From contig NZ_JASKMT010000012.1 in assembly GCF_030124175.1 (NCBI RefSeq), positions 101,380 to 165,379 on the forward strand: 64,000 nucleotides of DNA, written 5' to 3'. The position numbers were made by a program, and so were the translations under genes. The DNA comes from Streptomyces sp. 549. GTDB lineage: Bacteria > Actinomycetota > Actinomycetes > Streptomycetales > Streptomycetaceae. Shown here piece by piece: positions 1 to 8,687 of the stretch. Positions within the stretch are counted from its first letter, which is position 1; each line of letters starts with the position of its first letter. The notes under the pieces were generated by a model that had not been told where the DNA came from, searched no databases, and saw only the letters and a list, made by a program, of their open reading frames with translations.

Positions 1-1474
1 TCAGGCACCGTGCGGCGAAGTCGGCGTCGTACGGCTTGAACAGGCGGGCGCACTGGGCGGCGCTCGCGGCGAGGTTGAGCGTGGCCGCGGTGGTCGGCGG
101 GTGCAGCTCGCGTGGTTGCGGGTCCTCGCTCGGCAGCAGCGGCAGACCGGTCCACGCCCGGTCGTGGATCTTGTGGTGCGCCATGCCGGCCAGTTCCTCG
201 CCCTCGGGCACCTGCATCTTCATCAGGAAGTCCAGCTGCCAGCGGGCCTCGTCCAGGATGTCCGGGACGTCGTTGCCGCGCTCGGGAACCCGGAGCCTGC
301 CGTCGCCGAGGGCCTCGCCGTCCGCACCGTCGACGTGCTGGGTGCGCTCGAAGTTGGCCATGACCTGGGCCACGGAGATGCCGCCGTTGACGACGTACTT
401 GCCGTGGTCACCGGCGTCGTACCAGCCTCCGGAGACGTCGAGGCGGTAGTCGCACACCCCTTCCTGGCACGGCACGTCGAGGTCGCCCTGGTTGGGCGCC
501 ACACCGACATGTCCGGCCGGCCGTGCGTACTCCGCACCGACGAGATCCGCCTCGATCCTGATGCCGCTGCGGTTGTGGTAAAAGTACGCGAGCGCGTCGG
601 AGCGCAGCGAGCCGTACAGGTCGTCGCCGATGGTGAACGGCTCGCTGGTGTCCTCGCCGACGCTGACGGTGTAGCCCTCACCAACCGCCCTGACCTTGCT
701 GAAGTCGAAGGTGTGGACGTTCTGGCGGGATGTGGGATCGATGCCCGCGGGAACCGTCTTGCCGCTCGCGACCCCGGCGCCCTCAGCGTCCTTGAGTTCC
801 CAGGCGAGCGGTTCGGTGGCGTCGGTGACCACGGTGCCGTTCTTGGGCGCCTTCGTGAGGTAGCCGACCTGGTTGACGCGCACTGGGGAGCCGGTGTCGG
901 GCTCGTAGGGGGGTGGTTCGGTTCCGCCGGTCAGCGAGACGTCGTCCAGGCAGAAGGTGTACGCCTCCTTGCTGCCGCCGATCTGGAAGGCCAGCTGGGC
1001 GGCCCCGTGGTCGGCCCCGGCGGTGAAGGTGTGCTCGACGGGTTCGGCGGTGTCGTCGATCCGGTCGGCCGCGGAGAGCTCCGCCGTGTAGGGGTCGGTC
1101 GCCATCTGGACGTTGGCCCGGATGGTGAGCGGCACCGTGGAGGTTGCCGTGTAGCGGAGGGTGTAACTCTCACCGGCCGCGAGCCGGAGGCCGTTCTGTC
1201 CGACGATGGCGTCCCAGGGGTTCGTCGTGCCGGCCGGGACCTCGGAGCACAGTCGGCCGTCGACGACCGTGCCGGGGTTGCCCTCGGTCCACCACCAGCC
1301 GGTGGTGCCGTCGGAGAAGTCACCGTTGGTGATCAGTTCCGGTGCGGGTGCTTCCGGCTCGGCACCGAGGGCGGGTGCCGTCATTGCGGTCGCCAGCAGA
1401 CCGGCGAGGGCGAGGGCCCCCACTAAGCGGTGTCTGCCCTGAGGCGGGCGCCCAGGGGGCGGGTGAGGTGTCAT
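1..1474 (-). CDS. Secreted GH9 endoglucanase, 3' end outside window
   Basis: A secreted cellulase. The ATG at 1474 starts a Sec-type signal peptide (residues 1 to about 38: Arg-rich start, Leu/Ala core, cleavage near APALGA). A CBM4/9-like carbohydrate-binding module follows (about 45-180, from ELITNGDFSDG), then an Ig-like cellulase N-terminal domain (about 190-280, VRVNQVGYLTKAP) and the GH9 catalytic domain from about 290. GGWYDAGDHGKYV carries the paired aspartates of the GH9 catalytic base. The reading frame is still open at base 1 (NLAAS...ARLFKPYDADFAARCL), so the C-terminal part with the catalytic Glu is not visible. No stop falls in the window, so the gene is easily missed. Codon 17 is TTA (1424-1426), a possible bldA dependence. 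A CebR operator lies 61 bp upstream, consistent with induction by cello-oligosaccharides. The family call is firm; substrate range is inferred. Confidence 0.93.
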   Translation of the reverse strand, partial: MTPHPPPGRPPQGRHRLVGALALAGLLATAMTAPALGAEPEAPAPELITNGDFSDGTTGWWWTEGNPGTVVDGRLCSEVPAGTTNPWDAIVGQNGLRLAAGESYTLRYTATSTVPLTIRANVQMATDPYTAELSAADRIDDTAEPVEHTFTAGADHGAAQLAFQIGGSKEAYTFCLDDVSLTGGTEPPPYEPDTGSPVRVNQVGYLTKAPKNGTVVTDATEPLAWELKDAEGAGVASGKTVPAGIDPTSRQNVHTFDFSKVRAVGEGYTVSVGEDTSEPFTIGDDLYGSLRSDALAYFYHNRSGIRIEADLVGAEYARPAGHVGVAPNQGDLDVPCQEGVCDYRLDVSGGWYDAGDHGKYVVNGGISVAQVMANFERTQHVDGADGEALGDGRLRVPERGNDVPDILDEARWQLDFLMKMQVPEGEELAGMAHHKIHDRAWTGLPLLPSEDPQPRELHPPTTAATLNLAASAAQCARLFKPYDADFAARCL

Positions 1475-1534
1475 GGATCGGTCCTTCCGAGTGGGGGACG
1501 GGAGCGACGGGGCGGGCAGGTAGGCAGGCAGTCA

Positions 1535-1548
1535 TGGGAGCGCTCCCA
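1535..1548. promoter_or_regulatory. CebR operator
   Basis: TGGGAGCGCTCCCA is a perfect 14-bp palindrome and equals the known Streptomyces CebR box, bound by the cellobiose/cellotriose-responsive LacI-family repressor. It lies 61 bp upstream of the GH9 cellulase start on the minus strand, the expected place for repression. Confidence 0.85.
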
Positions 1549-1834
1549 AGCATCGTGGGCGCGTGACGTGGTCTCGTCAAGACGTCCGGCCCGCCCGAGT
1601 GCGGTCGGTTCCTCGATCGCTGTGGCGGCGGAGTCGGGTACCGGTCGCGAAGGTGAATTGACGGACGGGGGTCTACGCGCGGATGTCCGGCCTGCGTCCC
1701 GCACGTTGCCGGTCGGTGGCCGGAAGCGACGGCCGAAAACGCCCACGGCCGGCAACGGGTGCGGAGCGAAAATTGCCATACGCTTTCCGCTGACCGCGGG
1801 GGAAGAATTGTCGGGGGCTGTCATCTTGCATGCC

Positions 1835-3499
1835 ATGAAAACGCCGGTGGACGAATCCGCCCGGCCCGGTATATCCGCCGGACCCGCCGGACGGAATCGG
1901 GAGAAGCGGGCGTCCAGCCGGTGGACGGTGGCCGTCGCTCCGGTGGCCACGGCGCTCGCGCTGGGGTGGTGGGGGCTGGGGCGTCAGGGCTCGCTGTGGC
2001 GCGACGAGGCGGTGACGGCGGCCACGGCACAGCGTGAACTGGGTGAACTGTGGGCGCTGGTGCAGAACATCGACGCCGTGCACGGCCTGTACTACCTGCT
2101 GATGCACGGCTGGGTCGCGGTCTGCGGCACCTCGCCGGCCGTGCTGCGGCTGCCCTCGGTCCTGGCCACCGCCGTGGCGGCGGCCGCCGTCGCGGCTCTC
2201 GGGGCGCGCCTGGTCTCACGCCGGGCGGGAATGCTGGCGGGAATTGTTCACCCTCTCCTTCCCCTGGTGCAGCACCATGCCCAGGAAGCACGGGCTACCG
2301 CTCTGGTGTCGGCCTGCGTGGTGTGGGCCACGTACTTCTTCGTGCGCGCGGTGGAGAACAATCGGTTCCGTTTATGGGCGGCCTATGCCGCTCTCGCCCT
2401 CCTGGGTTGCTGGTTCAACTTCTTCGCCCTTCTTGCTCTGGCCGCCCACGCGCTCGCGCTGTGGCGGGCGGGCGTCTCCCGCGAGGTGCGCCGTGCGTGG
2501 GTGGTGGCGGCCGGGGTGGTGGCCGTCGGTGTGCTGCCGCTCGCTGCCGTCGCCGCCGGGCAGGCGGACGAGCAACTGGGCTGGCTGAGCAGGCCCGGGG
2601 TGGGGCCGTGGTCGGGCTACCTGCTGGTGGCCGCCGCCGGGGCGCTGCTGTGCGCGGCGGCGTCGGCATCGCGGCCCGGGCCCGGGGCAGCCCCGGCGGC
2701 ACTGGGGCTGCGCAGGGTGGCGCTGACGCTGCTGGTGGTCCCGCCGGGCGTGCTGCTGGCGGTGTCCATGGTCACGCCCCGCTACGTCGACCGGTACGTG
2801 CTCTACGCGATGGCCGGACTGGCGCTGCTGCTGGGCGCCGCCGCCACCCGCCTCACCAGCGACCTCACCGCCCGCTCCACCGCCTACGTCACCGCCCGCT
2901 TCACCACCAGCCTCACCGCCCACGTCACCGACCGGTCCGCTGACGCCCGCCGCGCCGGCCCGCGCGGGCGCGTCCCGCGCCGGTCGGCCCCGAGCGGGCG
3001 GCGGGCCGTGTCGCTGCTGGTGGCGCTCGCCGCGGTGGTCGTGCTGGTGCCCTGGCATGTCGGGATGCGCACGCCCGAGGCGCGCAAGGACGACGCGGTC
3101 GCCGTGGCCGACACCGTGCGCGCGCTCACCGAACCGGGGGACGCCGTGCTCTTCGCCCCGGCCCGTCGACGTGACTGGCTGCTGCACGACCGCGCCCTGT
3201 ACGGGACGCTGGACGACGTCGCGCTACGGACCGGACCGGGCCCCTCCGGGACGTTGCGCGGCGTGGAGTACCCGCCGGAGGAGGTCCGGCGGCGGCTGGG
3301 CGCCACCGACCGCGTCGTCACCCTGTCCGATCCCGAGGATCAGCCGCTCGACGCCACGGCCGCGGAGGCCACCAAGCGCGACACCCTCGACCGCGCCTTC
3401 CGGCGCTGCGGAACGACGGCGGTGCACGGGGCGCGGGTCAGCGTGTGGGCGCGGGACTGCGCCCTGGCACACCCGCTGCCGGGCGGCGCCCGGCGCTGA
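1835..3499 (+). CDS. Polytopic membrane glycosyltransferase, GT39/GT-C type
   Basis: A 554-residue integral membrane protein with many hydrophobic segments in its first 480 residues. The motif WRDEAVTA near residue 50, in the first extracytoplasmic loop, is the acidic pair typical of GT-C glycosyltransferases that use polyprenyl-phosphate sugars (PMT, ArnT and related families). The acceptor is unknown; cell-wall glycan or protein glycosylation are both possible. ATG 1835 is chosen because the upstream in-frame sequence is not coding-like and the N-terminus (MKTPVDESARP) is a typical cytosolic lead. A Thr/Ser-rich repetitive stretch (about 340-375) and an Arg-rich patch separate the last helices from a soluble C-terminal domain. 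Codon 180 (2372-2374) is TTA, so translation may depend on bldA. The start is reasonably certain, the function only at superfamily level. Confidence 0.72.
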   Translation: MKTPVDESARPGISAGPAGRNREKRASSRWTVAVAPVATALALGWWGLGRQGSLWRDEAVTAATAQRELGELWALVQNIDAVHGLYYLLMHGWVAVCGTSPAVLRLPSVLATAVAAAAVAALGARLVSRRAGMLAGIVHPLLPLVQHHAQEARATALVSACVVWATYFFVRAVENNRFRLWAAYAALALLGCWFNFFALLALAAHALALWRAGVSREVRRAWVVAAGVVAVGVLPLAAVAAGQADEQLGWLSRPGVGPWSGYLLVAAAGALLCAAASASRPGPGAAPAALGLRRVALTLLVVPPGVLLAVSMVTPRYVDRYVLYAMAGLALLLGAAATRLTSDLTARSTAYVTARFTTSLTAHVTDRSADARRAGPRGRVPRRSAPSGRRAVSLLVALAAVVVLVPWHVGMRTPEARKDDAVAVADTVRALTEPGDAVLFAPARRRDWLLHDRALYGTLDDVALRTGPGPSGTLRGVEYPPEEVRRRLGATDRVVTLSDPEDQPLDATAAEATKRDTLDRAFRRCGTTAVHGARVSVWARDCALAHPLPGGARR

Positions 3500-3558
3500 G
3501 GGCCCGGCCGGCGCCCCCGCCGGGCCGCCGGCGGTCGGTGCCCTCGGGCCTTGCGCCG

Positions 3559-4035
3559 TCAGACGCGTCCGCGGCGGGAGCGGAGGTGGTCGGCGATCGG
3601 GGCGAGGGCCGCGCGCAGCTCCTCCATGCTCTCCGGGGTGAGCAGGTCCATGAAGTGGCGGCGGACGGAGGCCACATGGTGCGGCGCGACCTCGCGCATG
3701 GTGTTCCAGCCGTGCTCGGTCAGTACCGCGAACAGGCCGCGCTTGTCGGTGTCGCAGTGCTCGCGGCGGACCAGCCCGGCGTTCTCCATGCGGGTGATCT
3801 GGTGCGAGAGCCGGCTCTTGGACTGGAGGGTGGCACCGGCCAGGTCGCTCATGCGCATCCGGCGGTCGTCGGACTCGGAGAGGTTGACCAGGATCTCGTA
3901 GTCGTTGATCGTCAGCCCGAAGGGCTGGAGGTCCCTCTCCATCTGGTACGTGAGCAGCCGGCTGACGTCCAGGTGCGTACGCCAGGCCCGCTGTTCCGAC
4001 TCGGAGAGCCAGCGGGTGCCCTTATCGGTGTCCAT
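3559..4035 (-). CDS. absC: MarR-family regulator, AbsC-like
   Basis: A 158-residue winged-helix MarR protein. The recognition region (about 60-100) reads MRMSDLAGATLQSKSRLSHQ followed by the wing CDTDKRG. The C-terminal helix holds APHHVASVRRH; paired histidines in that region are metal ligands in zinc-responsive MarR proteins of the AdcR/AbsC type, so zinc sensing is possible. The gene symbol rests on length (158 aa) and on position relative to the AIM24, DUF3817 and icmA genes, which recalls SCO5405 absC, a pleiotropic regulator of antibiotic production. The stop codon lies 60 bp beyond the convergent glycosyltransferase. The next gene upstream on the same strand (AIM24) ends 11 bp before this start, so the two may be co-transcribed. 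Family certain, symbol likely. Confidence 0.85.
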   Translation of the reverse strand: MDTDKGTRWLSESEQRAWRTHLDVSRLLTYQMERDLQPFGLTINDYEILVNLSESDDRRMRMSDLAGATLQSKSRLSHQITRMENAGLVRREHCDTDKRGLFAVLTEHGWNTMREVAPHHVASVRRHFMDLLTPESMEELRAALAPIADHLRSRRGRV

Positions 4036-4045
4036 GGCAGCGACT

Positions 4046-4753
4046 TTACCGAGCCGCGCCCGGTGACCCGCCGGGCACTCCCTGTTGCTGGGGCACCGCG
4101 CCGGTCGCCTGCTCGTCGAGCAGGTGCTCCGACGACTGGAGCAGCACCGTGCCCGCGCCGGTGAACTCGAACTGGTGCTCCTCGCCGGAGGCCCCGCCGA
4201 AACCGGTGAGCGACCGCACCCCGCCGAGGAAGCCGCGCAGGTACTGGTGGTCGTAGTGGTGGCATGGCGAGGGGCAGTCGGCCCAGCCGACGAGCGCCTG
4301 CGGGTCCACCCGGACCGGCGGTTCGACGAAGTGCACGGGCCCGTTGGACGCGGCGACGAACTTGCCGGTGCCGACGAGGGTGAGGAAGCCGGGGATGATC
4401 GACTGCTTGAGCGACAGCGTCGGCGAGAACGCGAGCAGGTTGCCGGACCTGATGGTGAGGTTGCCGTCGTCCAGGTCGAAGGAGTTGACGTCGAAGGCCC
4501 GGTCGGCGAGCAGCAGCTTGCCCTTGCCCTGGGCGACGACCCAGTCCGAGGCGTGCAGCGGCGAGTGGAAGCTGCGGGCCACCAGCTGGTCCAGCGGGCC
4601 GTGGCCGATGCCGTCGAAGGTGATCTGCCCGTAGTAGGCGATCATCTTGCCCTTCTGCAGGAACCACTGGCCTGCCAGGTCCACGCAGAAGGTGTACGGG
4701 TTGACGTTGTCGTCGCCGGGCAGGGTGTGCGCGTCGTGCACGGGGGTGTTCAT
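4046..4753 (-). CDS. AIM24 family protein (third of tandem trio)
   Basis: A 235-residue AIM24-domain protein (beta-rich fold related to tryptophan RNA-binding attenuator-like proteins). Motifs include KMIAYYGQITFDG near 35, a Gly-rich middle (LLADRAFDVN) and FEFTGAGTVLLQSSEHL near 205. It has no signal peptide or membrane segment. Compared with the next two genes it has an extra N-terminal 20 residues and a CPSPCHHYDHQY insert near 165 that could bind metal. The trio is read in one direction, with a 40-bp gap before this member and an 11-bp gap to the MarR gene. AIM24 proteins have no established bacterial biochemical role; yeast Aim24 is mitochondrial. Family call firm, function unknown. Confidence 0.85.
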   Translation of the reverse strand: MNTPVHDAHTLPGDDNVNPYTFCVDLAGQWFLQKGKMIAYYGQITFDGIGHGPLDQLVARSFHSPLHASDWVVAQGKGKLLLADRAFDVNSFDLDDGNLTIRSGNLLAFSPTLSLKQSIIPGFLTLVGTGKFVAASNGPVHFVEPPVRVDPQALVGWADCPSPCHHYDHQYLRGFLGGVRSLTGFGGASGEEHQFEFTGAGTVLLQSSEHLLDEQATGAVPQQQGVPGGSPGAAR

Positions 4754-4793
4754 CGTCGTCCTCGGCCTTCCCGGCGCCTCGGGCCTCGCGGCC

Positions 4794-5444
4794 TCACAGT
4801 TTCGCTTCGCTTGCCTGCACGTAGACCGTGCCGTGTCCGGACAGCTCCAGCTGGAACGCCTCGCCGGAGCCGCGGCCGACCATGTCCCGCCAGCCGAGTG
4901 CGGTGGTCAGCCGGTTGCGCAGGTCGCCGCGGTGCGCGACGTAGGCCTGCGGGTCGACGTTGACCGCTCGGTCGGGAGTGACGGCCAGCTCCAGTACGCC
5001 GCCGTGGGCCAGCACCGCCACCGAGCCCTGCCCCTGGAGGGTGGTGGTGAACAGGCCCTGCCCGGTGGCCTGGCCCCGGACCAGGCCCATGACGCCGCCC
5101 TGCGACCCGAGGAAGACGGTGCCCTGCCGCAGCGTGCCCTCGAAGGCGAGCAGCCGGTCGGCCTCCACGTGCAGCGTCTCCCCGGTCAGGTGCACCAGGT
5201 GCACCTCGTGCCCGCCGTGCCCGAACATGACCGTGCCGTTGCCCTCGACCGTCATCAGCGGGGCCGCCTCCCCGCGCACCCGGCGGCCGATGGCGGACAT
5301 CACGCCACCCTGTCCGCCCATCAGGTCGGGGGTGAACGCGACCTCGCCGCGGTAGGCGAGCATCGCGCCGCGCTGGCTGTACAGGCGCTGCCCCGGCAGC
5401 ACCTGCGCCTCGATCATCTTCGGTGTGATCTGGGTGAACGCCAT
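4794..5444 (-). CDS. AIM24 family protein (second of tandem trio)
   Basis: A 216-residue AIM24 protein starting MAFTQITPKMIEAQ. Its ATG overlaps the stop of the preceding AIM24 gene (TGATG), which indicates translational coupling, and rules out a longer reading frame as the true start. Hallmarks are GAMLAYRGEVAFTPD (about 28), TVEGNGTVMFGHGG (about 70), the Gly-rich LVRGQATGQGLFTTTLQGQG (about 120) and ELSGHGTVYVQASE at the C-terminus. No transport signal is seen. It shares the same repeated internal layout as its neighbours and probably arose by duplication. Function unknown. Confidence 0.88.
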   Translation of the reverse strand: MAFTQITPKMIEAQVLPGQRLYSQRGAMLAYRGEVAFTPDLMGGQGGVMSAIGRRVRGEAAPLMTVEGNGTVMFGHGGHEVHLVHLTGETLHVEADRLLAFEGTLRQGTVFLGSQGGVMGLVRGQATGQGLFTTTLQGQGSVAVLAHGGVLELAVTPDRAVNVDPQAYVAHRGDLRNRLTTALGWRDMVGRGSGEAFQLELSGHGTVYVQASEAKL

Positions 5445-6082
5445 CAGAGCTGCCCTCCGACCGTGTTGCGCTCGCTGGGCTGGAGGTAGACCAGGCCGTC
5501 GCCCTCGAAGCGGATCTGGAACGCCTCGCCGGACCCCTCCCCGATGAATGTCCGGAAGTTCACCCCGGACTGGAGCTCCTGCCGCAGGCGACCGGTGTGC
5601 GCGACGTAGGCGCCGGGGTCGACCTGGAGCGGGGTCTGCTCGGTGACGCGCAGCACGATGGCCGGGCCCTCGGAAAGCAGGGCGGCCTGCCCGCTGCCCT
5701 CGACGGTGGTGGTGAAGAGGCCGTTGCCCTGCGAGGCGCCGCGCAGCCCGGTGAAGGTGGTGCCGGTGCGGAGGCCCCCCTCGGTGCACAGCAGGTTGCT
5801 GGACTCCACATGCAGGGTGTCGTTCTGCAGCGTGACCATGCTGATGTCCCTGGCCTCGTCGGCGAGGTAGCAGGTGCCGCTGCCCTTGACCTCCATGACG
5901 GCCATCGTCTCGCCGGTGAGCCGGCGGGTGACCATGCCGCGGAGGCCGTCACCGCCGCCGGTCAGCTTCTTGAAGGCCATCTGGCCCTCGTACGCGATCA
6001 TCGAGCCGTTCTTGGCCCTGACGGTGTCGCCGGTCAGGTCGACGGCGAGCACCTTGCTGCCTTGGAGACGGAAGTGAGCCAC
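5444..6082 (-). CDS. AIM24 family protein (first of tandem trio)
   Basis: A 212-residue AIM24 protein. I place the start at GTG 6082 (VAHFRLQGSKVLAVDLTGD), which matches the usual N-terminus of Streptomyces members; an ATG at 6130 would add 16 Pro/Gly-rich residues. Motifs run NGSMIAYEGQMAFKK, EVKGSGTCYLAD, LRGASQGNGLFTTTVEGSG and RFEGDGLVYLQPSE, the same order as in the gene downstream. It is the promoter-proximal gene of the trio, divergent from the DUF3817 gene, with about 100 bp shared upstream. Three AIM24 paralogs in a row suggest a hetero-oligomer, but that is inference. Confidence 0.87.
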   Translation of the reverse strand: MAHFRLQGSKVLAVDLTGDTVRAKNGSMIAYEGQMAFKKLTGGGDGLRGMVTRRLTGETMAVMEVKGSGTCYLADEARDISMVTLQNDTLHVESSNLLCTEGGLRTGTTFTGLRGASQGNGLFTTTVEGSGQAALLSEGPAIVLRVTEQTPLQVDPGAYVAHTGRLRQELQSGVNFRTFIGEGSGEAFQIRFEGDGLVYLQPSERNTVGGQL

Positions 6083-6182
6083 GTCCCAGAACCTACCCCG
6101 ACCGGTTGAGGCCGGGGGAGGGGCTGCCACAATGGACGGCGCTTGTGCACCCCTTCACAAACCTGAGGACGAGGACATCGCT

Positions 6183-6527
6183 GTGGACATGACGACCGCC
6201 TCCGCACTCCGCCGGCTGCGCCTGGTCTCGGCCCCCGAGGCCGTCTCCTTCCTGGTGCTGATCGTCTGCTCGGTACTGAAGCGGACGACGGAGTTCAACG
6301 CCGTGCCGGTGGTCGGCATGATCCACGGCGTGCTGTTCATGATCTACATCCTGTTCTGGGCCATCGCCTGGTACTTCGCCAAGTGGTCGCTGAAGCGGGC
6401 CGCGCTCTACGCCGTGCTCTCCGTGCTGCCGGCGGGCGGCTTCTGGGCGGAGAGGATGCTCCGCCAGGAGGTCGAGGCCGGCGTCATCGCCGCCCGCGCC
6501 CGCCAGGAGGGTGTGGTCAGCAAGTGA
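6183..6527 (+). CDS. DUF3817 membrane protein
   Basis: A 114-residue protein with about three membrane helices, including [32 protein letters not shown] and [16 protein letters not shown]. The conserved core ([24 protein letters not shown]) is that of DUF3817. GTG 6183 is chosen because GAGGACGAGGA ends about 7 bases upstream; ATG 6189 is the alternative. The stop overlaps the start of the next gene (GTGA), so the pair is translationally coupled. A second DUF3817 gene lies at 12544, also beside a MarR gene. Function unknown. Confidence 0.85.
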   Translation: MDMTTASALRRLRLVSAPEAVSFLVLIVCSVLKRTTEFNAVPVVGMIHGVLFMIYILFWAIAWYFAKWSLKRAALYAVLSVLPAGGFWAERMLRQEVEAGVIAARARQEGVVSK

Positions 6528-6814
6528 TCGTCGCCTTCTCCGTCACCCCGCTGGGCGTCGGCGAGGACGTGGGCGCCTACGTCGCCGACGCCGTCCGGGT
6601 CGTCCGCGAGTCCGGACTGCCGAACCGCACCGACGCCATGTTCACCTCGCTGGAGGGCGACTGGGAGGAGTGCATGGACGTCGTCCGCCGGGCGGTGGCC
6701 GCCGTCGAGGCGCGGGCGCCCCGGGTGTCGCTCGTTCTCAAGGCGGACATCCGCCCGGGAGTCACGGATGGACTAAACACAAAAATCGAGACCGTGGAGC
6801 GCCATCTCGCCTGA
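6524..6814 (+). CDS. MTH1187/YkoF-type thiamine-binding protein
   Basis: A 96-residue protein of the MTH1187 (DUF77) family, small ferredoxin-like proteins, some of which bind thiamine or its precursors. It starts at GTG 6524 ([21 protein letters not shown]) inside the stop of the DUF3817 gene. The conserved Asn-Arg-Thr-Asp loop ([18 protein letters not shown]) and the C-terminal KADIRPG are present. Near-full family length, no transport signal. Coupling to a membrane protein hints at a shared role in uptake or sensing of a small metabolite, but no ligand can be assigned. Confidence 0.85.
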   Translation: MIVAFSVTPLGVGEDVGAYVADAVRVVRESGLPNRTDAMFTSLEGDWEECMDVVRRAVAAVEARAPRVSLVLKADIRPGVTDGLNTKIETVERHLA

Positions 6815-6835
6815 CGCCTGCGCGGCGTCTGGCAT

Positions 6836-6858
6836 CCGGGCACCCGCCGCGTGCCCGG
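6836..6858 (+). terminator. Stem-loop after the MTH1187 gene
   Basis: CCGGGCAC and GTGCCCGG form an 8-bp GC stem with a 7-base loop, 22 bp after the stop. There is no U-tract, as usual for Streptomyces terminators. Confidence 0.5.
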
Positions 6859-6950
6859 GGCCCGTTCGGCGGCCCCTCCTGCGTTCGACAGGGAGACCTG
6901 CGTCACTTCTGCTGTGACTGTCGGGCTTCGTCGCAGGGAGTGGAGGGACC

Positions 6951-8684
6951 GTGGTGCCGGAGGGGTACGACTACGAGTTCTACAGCCGTCTCGCCGGGCC
7001 GCTGACCGAGCCCCAGCTGCCGTACCGGGTGCGTTACCGCAGCCTGCTGTCGAAGGAGCCGCACCGCGTCCGCGCGATGCTGCTGATGACGGCGGCGCCG
7101 ACCCTGTCGTGCGTGCTGCTGCTGTGGCTCGTCTGGCCCAGCCACTGGACCGACCGCGAGGGCGCACCCGGGTACCTGATCGCCGCAGACGCGGTGATGC
7201 TGGGCTGCATCGGCCTGATCGAACTGTTCCGGCTGGTGAACGTGGCGTCCGTCGCGCACGCCACGATGGTCGCCAGGGATCCCGTGCCGGTGGTTCCTGA
7301 ACCGGGCACGAAGGTGGCGTTCCTGACCACCTACGTGCCCGGCAAGGAGCCGCTGCACATGGTGCGCGCCACGCTGGAGGCCGCCGTCGGCCTGCGGCAC
7401 GACGGCACGCTGCACGTCTGGCTGCTCGACGAGGGCGACGACCCCGAGGCCCGGCTGCTCTGCGCCGAGCTGGGCGTGCGCCACTTCACCCGCAAGGGTG
7501 TGCCGGAGTGGAACCAGCCCTCCGGCGCGCACCGCGCGCGGACCAAGCACGGCAACTACAACGCCTGGATCGCCGCGCACGGCGACGACTACGCCTTCTT
7601 CGCGTCCGTCGACACCGACCACATCCCGCTGCCGAACTACCTGGAGCGCATGCTCGGGTACTTCCGCGACCCGGACGTGGCCTTCGTCGTCGGCCCGCAG
7701 GTGTACGGCAACTACACCAAGCCCGTCACCAAGTTCGCCGAGAGCCAGCAGTTCCTCTTCCACGCCCTGATCCAGCGCGCCGGCAACCGCTACGGCTCGG
7801 CGATGTTCGTCGGCACCAACAACGCGGTGCGCGTCAGCTCGGTGAAGCAGATCGGCGGGCTCGTCGACTCCATCACCGAGGACATGGCCACCGGCTTCGA
7901 ACTGCACCGCACCCGCAACCCGGCCACCGGCCGGCTGTGGCGCTCGGTGTACACGCCCGACGTGCTGGCCGTCGGTGAGGGACCGGAGTGCTGGACGGAC
8001 TTCTTCACCCAGCAGATGCGCTGGTCCCGCGGCACCTACGAGACGGTCATCCGCCAGTACTGGCGCGGCCCGCACCGCTTCTCGCCGGGCAAGCTCCTCA
8101 ACTACTCCCTGATGCTCGTCTACTACCCGATGAGCGCCCTCACCTGGACGCTCGGCGCGCTCAGCTGCACGTTGTTCCTGTGGCTCGGCGCCTCCGGCAC
8201 CCAGGTGTCGGCCGGGGTGTGGCTGATGCTGTACAGCGACGTGGCCGCCCTCCAGATCGGCCTCTACCTGTGGAACCGGCGGCACAACGTCTCCCCGCAC
8301 GAACCGCAGGGCTCGGGAGGCCTCGCCGGAATGGCGATGTCGGCCATCTGCGCACCGGTCTACGCCCGTTCGCTGCTGGCGGCCGTGTTCCGGCGGGACT
8401 GCCGGTTCGTCGTCACCCCCAAGGGGGCGTCCGCCAGCCCCGACCGGCTCAGCACGTTCCGCATCCACCTGGTGTGGATCGGCCTGTTCGGCAGCGGGCT
8501 CGCCGCCTCCGTCGTCCTCGACCACACCCACGTCGCCATGCGCACCTGGACGGTGCTGGCCCTGGTGATCGCGCTCGCGCCGCTCGCCATCTGGGGCTTC
8601 ACCGAGATGCGCGGCAGGCGCCGCGACCGCCTTCCCCGAAGCGAGCGCCAGACCACGCTCGCCGTGACCACCAGCGGGAGTTGA
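6951..8684 (+). CDS. cslA: Cellulose synthase-like GT2 glycosyltransferase CslA
   Basis: A 577-residue membrane processive beta-glycosyltransferase. Two helices lie near residues 40-60 and 75-95, followed by the GT2 domain with SVDTDH (the DxD nucleotide-sugar site, about 220), ITEDMATG (catalytic TED, about 307) and QQMRWSRG (the QxxRW signature, about 355). Several helices follow between about 375 and 560. GTG 6951 follows GGGAGTGGAGGG. glxA begins 3 bp after the stop, and a GH6 cellulase lies convergent beyond it, the known CslA-GlxA-CslZ arrangement that makes the beta-glucan at hyphal tips needed for erect growth. Polymer identity is from the family, not from this sequence. In S. coelicolor I recall this locus near SCO2836, elsewhere on the chromosome. 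Confidence 0.92.
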   Translation: MVPEGYDYEFYSRLAGPLTEPQLPYRVRYRSLLSKEPHRVRAMLLMTAAPTLSCVLLLWLVWPSHWTDREGAPGYLIAADAVMLGCIGLIELFRLVNVASVAHATMVARDPVPVVPEPGTKVAFLTTYVPGKEPLHMVRATLEAAVGLRHDGTLHVWLLDEGDDPEARLLCAELGVRHFTRKGVPEWNQPSGAHRARTKHGNYNAWIAAHGDDYAFFASVDTDHIPLPNYLERMLGYFRDPDVAFVVGPQVYGNYTKPVTKFAESQQFLFHALIQRAGNRYGSAMFVGTNNAVRVSSVKQIGGLVDSITEDMATGFELHRTRNPATGRLWRSVYTPDVLAVGEGPECWTDFFTQQMRWSRGTYETVIRQYWRGPHRFSPGKLLNYSLMLVYYPMSALTWTLGALSCTLFLWLGASGTQVSAGVWLMLYSDVAALQIGLYLWNRRHNVSPHEPQGSGGLAGMAMSAICAPVYARSLLAAVFRRDCRFVVTPKGASASPDRLSTFRIHLVWIGLFGSGLAASVVLDHTHVAMRTWTVLALVIALAPLAIWGFTEMRGRRRDRLPRSERQTTLAVTTSGS

Positions 8685-8687
8685 TCC

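Noticed and set aside
101..1426. 441-residue plus-strand reading frame opposite the start of the window
   Set aside because: It is antisense to the GH9 cellulase, whose domains and motifs are clear; the frame is a by-product of high GC.
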